Notes under the pieces: model-generated
The model's database searches: none
Told to the model about the DNA's origin: nothing
Seen by the model: only the letters and a program-made list of their open reading frames with translations
Translations under genes and position numbers: made by a program
Shown: positions 58,738 through 64,000 of the stretch, one piece after another
Position numbering within the stretch: the first letter of the stretch is position 1
Layout: each line of letters opens with the position of its first letter
DNA from: DATBDN01 sp963715995
Lineage (GTDB): Bacteria > Actinomycetota > Thermoleophilia > Solirubrobacterales > Thermoleophilaceae
Direction of reading: 5' to 3'
DNA length: 64,000 nt
Assembly (NCBI GenBank): GCA_963715995.1
Contig: OY970283.1
Span: 1,364,001-1,428,000, forward strand

Positions 58738-59598
58738 ATGGCGATAGCGGATCCCGATCAGCTGGTCGCGCGCGTCCAGGAGCTCACGGCACACCTGGAG
58801 GCGGTTCCCGATCCGGGGGCGCGCGCGATCGCCGAGGAGCTGTCGGCGGCGATCGTGCAGATGTACGGCGCGGGACTGGAGCGCATCGTCGAGCTGGCGG
58901 GTGACGATGTGCTCACGGCGTTCGCGGACGACCCGGTCGTCGCGAGCCTGCTGCTGATCCACGACCTCTATCCCGTGCCGCTCGACGAGCGGGTGATGGA
59001 GGCCCTCGACCGCGTGCGGCCCTACATGGAGTCGCACGGCGGCGACGTGGAGCTGCTGGGGATCGAAGACGGCATCGCGAAGCTGCGCCTCCAGGGCAGC
59101 TGCAAGAGCTGCAAGGCGTCGTCGGCCACGCTGGAGCTGGCGGTGCGCCAGGCGCTCGAGGAGCTGGCGCCCGACCTGAACGGGATGGACGTGGAGGGCG
59201 TGGTCGAGGAGGACCCGCTCGAGGCCCTGCCCGGCATCCCGCTGCCGATGATCGTGAACGGCGGCCCGGCGCCGGCGCCCGCCACGCGCGCGTGGTACGA
59301 CGTCGACGGCATCGGCGCGCTCGGGCTCGACACGCTGGCGGCGGCGGACGTGGCAGGAGTGCCGCTCGTGATCGGCAACGTCGACGGCACGCTGCTTGCC
59401 TACCGCAACACCTGCGTGGGCTGCGGCGGCCGGCTCGACGCCGGCACGCTCGTGCAGGGCGCGCTCACCTGTCCCGGCTGCGGTCGCAGCTTCTTCCTGC
59501 CGCAGGCAGGCCGCTCGCTCGACGACGAGCGGCTCCAGCTCGACCCGGTGCCGCTTCTGCGCGAGGACGAAGCGGTGAAGGTGGCGCTCGCGTCGTGA
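58738..59598 (+). CDS. NifU-like/Rieske-like fusion in the hydrogenase operon
   Basis: The 286-aa protein has a NifU C-terminal domain (YMESHGGDVELLGI, GSCKSCKASSATLELAV with CxxC, about residues 97-140) followed by a Rieske-like part with NTCVGCGGRLDAG and LTCPGCGRSFFLPQAG. The combination is found in group 1h operons and may assemble or accept electrons. ATG 58738 lies 4 bp after the large-subunit stop. The two CxxC pairs could bind a 2Fe-2S cluster, but the Rieske histidines are not clear. Confidence 0.72.
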   Translation: MAIADPDQLVARVQELTAHLEAVPDPGARAIAEELSAAIVQMYGAGLERIVELAGDDVLTAFADDPVVASLLLIHDLYPVPLDERVMEALDRVRPYMESHGGDVELLGIEDGIAKLRLQGSCKSCKASSATLELAVRQALEELAPDLNGMDVEGVVEEDPLEALPGIPLPMIVNGGPAPAPATRAWYDVDGIGALGLDTLAAADVAGVPLVIGNVDGTLLAYRNTCVGCGGRLDAGTLVQGALTCPGCGRSFFLPQAGRSLDDERLQLDPVPLLREDEAVKVALAS

Positions 59599-59707
59599 AC
59601 GAGCGCCTGGCGGATGCGATCCAGCGCCGCCAGCGCGCGGACGCGATGTCGAGCCTGCGCAAGCTGGCCACGCGCGGGCGCCGGCGCCGCCCGACAGCGC
59701 TGCGCCG

Positions 59708-60265
59708 ATGGCCGACGACGGCGAGCGCTGCGACGTCTGCGGTCGTGGCATCCCCGACGAGCACCGTCACCTGCTCGACCTCGAGCAGCGCCAGATCGCC
59801 TGCTCCTGCGACACCTGCTGGGCGCGCGAGTCCGGCGAGGCGCGCTACATACCGGTCGGCACGCGCACGGTCTGGCTCGAGGGCTTCGACATGCCCGACG
59901 ATGTCTGGGCGTCGTTCGGGATCCCGATCGGCCTGGCCTTCTTCATGTGGTCGTCGGTCACCAACTGCGTGGTCGCGCTCTACCCGAGCCCGGCCGGCGC
60001 GACCGAGAGCGAGCTTCACTTCGCCACCTGGAACCAGCTCGCCGAGCTCAACCCGGTGCTGCGTGACCTGACCCCGGATGCCGAGGCGCTGATCGTCAAC
60101 CGCATCTCCGATCCGCCCGCCTACGCGCTGGCGCCGATCGACCGCTGCTACGGGCTGGTGGGCCTGGTCAAGGCGAACTGGCAGGGCATCTCGGGCGGCC
60201 CGCTGATCGGGCCCGCGATCGACGACTTCTTCTCCGACCTGCACGCGACCGCGGTGGCCGCTTGA
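59708..60265 (+). CDS. conserved hydrogenase-operon protein (DUF5947-like)
   Basis: The 185-aa protein starts MADDGERCDVCGRGIPDEHRHL (CxxC), then ACSCDTCW, and has WLEGFDMPDDVWASFGIPIG and NCVVALYPSPAGATESEL. It belongs to a domain family I recall only from actinobacterial hydrogenase clusters; the function is unknown. A coding-like stretch VNERLADAIQRRQRADAMSS in another frame begins at GTG 59595 and may be its N-terminus, joined by a frameshift near 59680. The CxxC/CxC pattern suggests zinc or Fe-S binding. Confidence 0.65.
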   Translation: MADDGERCDVCGRGIPDEHRHLLDLEQRQIACSCDTCWARESGEARYIPVGTRTVWLEGFDMPDDVWASFGIPIGLAFFMWSSVTNCVVALYPSPAGATESELHFATWNQLAELNPVLRDLTPDAEALIVNRISDPPAYALAPIDRCYGLVGLVKANWQGISGGPLIGPAIDDFFSDLHATAVAA

Positions 60266-60933
60266 CGTCGCCGCTGGAGGAGGTGGCCAGCGGCCGGGTC
60301 GCTCCCGAGCCCGAGTTCGAGGTTCTGGCGGCGTCGGGGCGCCGTCATGCGGCCGTGCCGGCGCTCGAGTTCGACGTCCAGGTCTCGGAGCCCGATGGCA
60401 GGCGCGTCTACCTGATCGCGCTGGCGGCGCAGATCATGATCGAACCTGCCCGCCGCCAGTACGACGAGCAGACCCGTGCGTCGCTGGTCGAGCTGTTCGG
60501 CCCGGCCGAGCGCTGGTCGGTCACCACGCGCAGCCTCGTCTGGCATCGCGCCGACGTGCTGGTCCCCACGTTCACCGGATCGACCACGTTCCGCATCCCC
60601 GTGCCGTGCAGCTACGACCTCGAGCTCGGCGCCGCGAAGTACTTCTACTCGCTGCCCGACGGCGAGGTGCCGCTCGCCTTCAACTTCAACGGCACGGTCT
60701 TCTACGAGGAGCAGGGACGGCTGCAGATGTCGCTGGTCCCGTGGGCGTGCTCGGCGGAGTTCCGGCTGCCGGTGGCCACGTGGCGCGAGCTGATCGAGCA
60801 CTACTACCCGCACACCGGCTGGGTGACCCTGCGGACCGACACGCTCGAGCGCCTCCAGGCCGAGAAGCGGCGGCGCGAGCTGCCCACGATCGACGCCGCT
60901 GTTGCCGCGCTGCTGGGACAGGAGGGCGCTTGA
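60262..60933 (+). CDS. conserved hydrogenase-operon protein (DUF6084-like)
   Basis: The 223-aa protein has beta-rich, cysteine-poor sequence, LEFDVQVSEPDGRRVYLIALAAQIMIEPARRQYDE given as VYLIALAAQIMIEPARRQYDE, and IPVPCSYDLELGAAKYFYSLPDG. I know it only as an accessory of this hydrogenase type; no function is assigned. TTG 60262 overlaps the preceding stop (TTGA). Confidence 0.65.
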   Translation: MTSPLEEVASGRVAPEPEFEVLAASGRRHAAVPALEFDVQVSEPDGRRVYLIALAAQIMIEPARRQYDEQTRASLVELFGPAERWSVTTRSLVWHRADVLVPTFTGSTTFRIPVPCSYDLELGAAKYFYSLPDGEVPLAFNFNGTVFYEEQGRLQMSLVPWACSAEFRLPVATWRELIEHYYPHTGWVTLRTDTLERLQAEKRRRELPTIDAAVAALLGQEGA

Positions 60934-61984
60934 GCGCGCCGGTCGAGGAACTGGTCGAGTCGCTCCTGTGGGAGGGCTATGCGCTCTACCCGTACACGCC
61001 GGGCGCCACCAAGAACGCCACGCCCACGCCGTTCGGGATCGTCTACCCGGCGAGCTACGCCGACGGGCGCAGCACGTTCAGTCACATGGAGCTGGACTGC
61101 GCGCTGTCGCAGCCCGGCGCCGTCACCGCCGACGTGCGCTTCCTCCAGCCGACAGGGCCGCGCCACGAGGGCGAGGCGAAGTCGTTCGTCGCGGCTGCGG
61201 GGAAGAGCTGGCACGACTTCGCGCCGCTGCGCATCCGCGCCGAGCTGACCGTCAGCGGCGAGCGCGCGACGCTGCGGATCGAGAACCACACACCCGCCGA
61301 TGCCGGCATCGGCCGCGCGGAGGCGCTCCAGCTCTCGCTCATCTCCACGCACCCGATCCTGCGGGTGGACGGTGGCCGGTTCGTCTCGCCGCTCGAATCC
61401 GGGCTGCGCAGCGTCAACACGTTTCCGGTGCTGGCGAGCCCGGACGACGACGTCGTGGTCGGCGCCGCGATCGTGCTGCCCGACCATCCGCAGCTCGCGC
61501 CCGAGAGCCTTGGCGGCCTGTTCGACTCGACCGAGATCGAGGAGGCACTGCTGCTGCACGTGCAGGTGCTGAGCGAAGAGGAGCGGGCCGCGATCGAGGG
61601 CGGCGACCCAGCCGTGCGCGCGATGATCGAGCGCGCCGAGCACGCGTCCTCGGAGGACATCCTCGCCTTGCATGGGCGCGTGACGATGAGCCCGCCCTCG
61701 CCGTCGGCCGCCGTTCGCGACCCCACCCGCGGCGAGCAGCGCGTGGAGGCGGACGGCAAGGTCTTCACGCGCGGCATGACCGTACGGCTGCGGCCAGGCC
61801 CGGAGGCCGACCTGCACGCCCGCGCGCTCGACGGGCACCTTGCGACGGTCGATCGCATCTACGTCGACCTGGACGGCAAGGTGCATCTCGGCGTGACCCC
61901 GGTGGGCCTGCCCGGGCAGGAGATCCTGCGCGAGACCGGGCGCTTTCTGACCTTCTTCCCCCAGAAGTGGAGGTACTCACATGA
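60930..61984 (+). CDS. conserved hydrogenase-operon protein of unknown function, 3' frame break
   Basis: TTG 60930 starts LSAPVEELVESLLWEGYALYPYTPGATKNATPTPFGIVYP (given as LLWEGYALYPYTPGATKN) after a GGAGG site. The protein is about 351 aa, beta-rich, with no obvious cofactor motif. Near its end the frame runs on without a stop to 62516 unless one C is added in the C5 tract at 61958-61962. With it, GRFLTFF continues into PPEVEVLT and a TGA that overlaps the protease start as ATGA. This looks like a homopolymer deletion. Confidence 0.65.
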
Positions 61985-62481
61985 AGCGGATTCTCGTTGC
62001 GGGCGTGGGCAACGCATGGCTGCGCGACGACGGCTTCGGCGGCGAGGTGGCGAAACGGCTCGGCGAGCTCACGCTGCCGCCCGAGGCCGCCGTGTTCGAC
62101 TTCGGCACCGGCGGGCTCGACCTGGCCTACGAGGTCATGCGCGGCTACGACGCGCTGATCCTGCTCGACGTGAGCCGCCAGGGCGGCGAGCCCGGCACGC
62201 TCTACGTGATGGAGGCCGACGAGGCCGAGATCGATGCCGGCATCGAGGACGGCCAGGTCATCAACCCGCACGCGATGGACCCGCAGACCGTGCTGCGCTT
62301 CGTCAAGTCGGTCGGCGCGTGGCCCGGGAAGGTCGTGGTGATCGCCTGCGAGCCCGCCGAGGTCGAGGAGATGGGCTTCGGCCTGTCCGACGACGTGAGC
62401 GCCGCCGTGGAGGGCGCGGCCAAGCTCGTGCTGGACACCATCGCCGAGTTGACCACCGACAGCGCGTACGCGCCGAGCTGA
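61981..62481 (+). CDS. hydrogenase maturation protease (HyaD/HupD family)
   Basis: The 166-aa protein starts ILVAGVGNAWLRDDGFGGEVAKRL, the nickel-binding site pattern of HycI/HupD endopeptidases (the Asp/Glu in LRDDGFG), and has DALILLDVSRQGGEPG. It would cut the C-terminal tail of the large subunit after nickel insertion. It follows the three accessory genes and precedes hypA. Confidence 0.88.
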   Translation: MKRILVAGVGNAWLRDDGFGGEVAKRLGELTLPPEAAVFDFGTGGLDLAYEVMRGYDALILLDVSRQGGEPGTLYVMEADEAEIDAGIEDGQVINPHAMDPQTVLRFVKSVGAWPGKVVVIACEPAEVEEMGFGLSDDVSAAVEGAAKLVLDTIAELTTDSAYAPS

Positions 62482-62482
62482 G

Positions 62483-62839
62483 TTGCACGAGCTGTCGCTG
62501 TCGGGCGCGATCGTGAACACGGTCGTCAAGCACGCGGAGGGCCGCCGTGTCTCCGTGGTGAGCCTGCGGATAGGGCGCCTGCGCCAGGTCGTGCCCGACA
62601 CGCTGGAGTTCTACTTCGGCTTCGTCGCCGACGGCACTGTCTGCGCCGGGGCGCGGCTGGAGCAGGAGATCGTCCCCGCCGTGCTGCGGTGCGAGGCGTG
62701 CGACGACGACTGGGAGATCGGCTTCCCGGTCTTCCGCTGCCCGAGCTGCGGCGGCGCCGAGGTGGAAGTGGTCAGTGGTGAGGAGTTCGAGGTCGAGTCG
62801 ATCGAGATCGAGGAGGACGCATGCATCGCACAAAGGTGA
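62483..62839 (+). CDS. hypA: hydrogenase nickel-incorporation protein HypA
   Basis: The 118-aa protein begins (TTG) MHELSLSGAIVNTVV: His2, the nickel ligand, follows the initiator. It has a zinc site RCEACDDDW and FRCPSCGGAEVE. TTG 62483 was chosen because no other codon puts His at position 2. Confidence 0.93.
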   Translation: MHELSLSGAIVNTVVKHAEGRRVSVVSLRIGRLRQVVPDTLEFYFGFVADGTVCAGARLEQEIVPAVLRCEACDDDWEIGFPVFRCPSCGGAEVEVVSGEEFEVESIEIEEDACIAQR

Positions 62840-63498
62840 GGATCGTCGAGGACGCACTCGACGCGAACAACACGATCGCCGAGTCCAACCGCGCGGACTT
62901 CGACCGCGCAGGAGTGGCGGTGGTGAATCTGATGAGCGCGCCCGGCGCGGGCAAGACGACGCTGCTCGAGCGCGTGCTGCCCGCGATGGACGTCCGCGTG
63001 GGGGTGCTGGAGGGCGACGTGCAGGGGAGCATGGACGCGGACCGGCTCGCACACCTGCACATTCCGGTCACGCAGCTGAACACCGATTCGGGCTTCGGCG
63101 GCGAGTGCCACCTGGACGCGAACATGGTGCGCTCGGCGCTGCCGTCGCTGCCGCTGGAGGACCTCGACCTGCTGGTGATCGAGAACGTCGGCAACCTCGT
63201 GTGCCCGGCCGAGTTCAAGGTCGGCGAGGACGCCCGCGCGATGGTCGTCTCGGTCACCGAGGGCGAGGACAAGCCGCTCAAGTACCCGCTCATGTTCCGC
63301 ACCTGTGAGCTGGTCATCGTCAACAAGCTCGATCTGATGCCACACATCGACTTCGATCTCGACAAGCTGCTTTACAACATCGACGCCGTGCATCCCGGTG
63401 TTCAGACGATGCTGGTGAGCGCCCGCAACGGCGGCGGTGTCGCGGCGGTGGGTGAGTGGCTGGCCGGCGTCGGGCAGCGGGTGCAGGCGCTGGTGTGA
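62821..63498 (+). CDS. hypB: hydrogenase nickel-incorporation GTPase HypB
   Basis: The 225-aa GTPase has P-loop SAPGAGKTT (39-47), GVLEGDVQGSMDADRL, DLLVIENVGNLVCPAEF, and VIVNKLDLMPHID. It lacks the His-rich nickel-storage N-terminus of some HypB proteins. ATG 62821 overlaps hypA by 19 bp. It works with HypA to insert nickel. Confidence 0.94.
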   Translation: MHRTKVRIVEDALDANNTIAESNRADFDRAGVAVVNLMSAPGAGKTTLLERVLPAMDVRVGVLEGDVQGSMDADRLAHLHIPVTQLNTDSGFGGECHLDANMVRSALPSLPLEDLDLLVIENVGNLVCPAEFKVGEDARAMVVSVTEGEDKPLKYPLMFRTCELVIVNKLDLMPHIDFDLDKLLYNIDAVHPGVQTMLVSARNGGGVAAVGEWLAGVGQRVQALV

Positions 63499-64000
63499 GC
63501 TCGGCCCTCGGCATGGGGGCGCTCGAACGTTGCCTCGGCGCGGGGCTGGCAGAGCGCACGCGCGCCAACGACGCGTTCTTCGAGCGGGAGGCTGAGCGCC
63601 TGGCGCGCGCGTGCCACCGCATGGCCGAGCGCTTCGCGCGCGGCGGGCGGCTGGTTGCCGTGGGGCAGTCGCCCGCGGCGCGCTCGGATGCCCGTCACGT
63701 GGCCGTGGAGTTCGTGCACCCGGTCATCGTGGGCAAGCGGGCACTGCCGGCGATCGGGCTTGCGGGCGAGGGCGGCTCGGTCGAGCGCCAGCTCGATCTG
63801 GTGGCCGAGCCGGGCGACATCGTGATCGTGTTCGAGGCGGAGGCCCCCGAGGCGCGCGCCGCGACGGCGCTGGCCCGCAGTCGCGGCTGCATGACGATCG
63901 CGTTCGCGGGCTGCGAGGCCGAATGGTGCTTCGAGCCGCCGAGTGACGACCCGAGCGTGCGCCAAGAGCTGGTCGAGACGCTCTACCACGTGCTCTGGGA
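63495..64000 (+). CDS. SIS-domain (phosphoheptose isomerase-like) protein, truncated by window end
   Basis: GTG 63495 overlaps hypB by 4 bp and starts VSSALGMGALERCLGAGLAE. The 168 visible residues include GRLVAVGQSPAARSDARHVAVEFVHPVIVGKR and VAEPGDIVIVFEAEAPE (a SIS-type sugar-phosphate binding fold, GmhA-like). The 3' end is outside the window. SIS isomerase-like domains fused or linked to HypC/HupF-like proteins are known in hydrogenase operons. Confidence 0.75.
   Translation, partial: MSSALGMGALERCLGAGLAERTRANDAFFEREAERLARACHRMAERFARGGRLVAVGQSPAARSDARHVAVEFVHPVIVGKRALPAIGLAGEGGSVERQLDLVAEPGDIVIVFEAEAPEARAATALARSRGCMTIAFAGCEAEWCFEPPSDDPSVRQELVETLYHVLW

Noticed and set aside
61985..62516. 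Read-through of the accessory protein frame across the protease gene
   Set aside because: The protease is clearly encoded in another frame; the read-through follows from a missing C in a C5 tract.
1..64000. CRISPR arrays, insertion sequences, prophage genes and rRNA genes
   Set aside because: No regularly spaced direct repeats, no transposase, integrase or phage-structural motifs, and no rRNA-like sequence were seen on either strand.

Overview
The window looks like the chromosome of a high-GC actinobacterium, most plausibly of the Solirubrobacter/Conexibacter kind (class Thermoleophilia). That placement is an inference from gene content: GTG/TTG starts with 4-bp stop/start overlaps, an InhA-like enoyl reductase, and an actinobacterial group 1h [NiFe]-hydrogenase. 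No rRNA or single-copy marker is present to confirm it.

Region 1 (1 to about 27.6 kb) has visibly lower GC than the rest and is packed with catabolic, transport and regulatory genes. It holds a TMADH-family flavoprotein with a membrane Fe-S partner (DgcA/DgcB-like), an orphan NarL-type response regulator, two acyl-CoA ligases, RidA, two TetR regulators, an MDR reductase, a frameshifted flavin amine oxidase, a saccharopine-dehydrogenase-like protein and an MFS transporter. It also holds a complete polyamine-type ABC importer, VOC and SDR enzymes, two divergent hotdog thioesterases, an aldehyde dehydrogenase, an iron alcohol dehydrogenase and L-2-hydroxyglutarate oxidase. It ends at a 44-bp 3' fragment of a tRNA-Arg(UCU) gene (27557-27600), the footprint expected for the distal att site of an element integrated in a tRNA gene. 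I read region 1 as the right part of a catabolic genomic island whose other end lies outside the window.

Region 2 (27.4-43.8 kb) is signalling and miscellaneous metabolism: a GGDEF protein, a Tat-exported intradiol-dioxygenase-like protein, a Vgb-type beta-propeller, a glutamate-synthase-like FMN protein, a PoxB-like pyruvate oxidase, a P450, a hybrid kinase with an HD-GYP response regulator, two ArsR-type regulators, a methyltransferase, an ECF sigma factor, and a NarL-type kinase/regulator pair. The kinase carries a frameshift.

Region 3 (43.9-51.7 kb) is a tightly coupled type II fatty-acid synthase operon: FabD, FabH, FabG, ACP, FabF, acyl-CoA carboxylase beta subunit, MaoC-type dehydratase, InhA-like FabI and a terminal SDR/thioester-reductase-like protein. 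It looks like a self-contained acyl-chain pathway with reductive release. A small five-Cys protein paralogous to one in the island, a dodecin and a Crp-family regulator follow.

Region 4 (53.2-64.0 kb) is one long operon for a group 1h [NiFe]-hydrogenase: hypC, a second HypC/HupF-like gene, hypD, hypE, small and large subunits, a NifU/Rieske-like protein, three proteins without known function, a maturation protease, hypA, hypB and a truncated SIS-domain protein. Two abutting copies of a 13-bp GTTG-N5-CAAC palindrome sit between the divergent Crp-like regulator and this operon.

Several genes show single-base frame breaks, near 11995, 42368, 51437 and 61960, and possibly 59680. Most of them fall in short homopolymer or GC-repeat tracts, so sequencing error is at least as likely as real gene decay.
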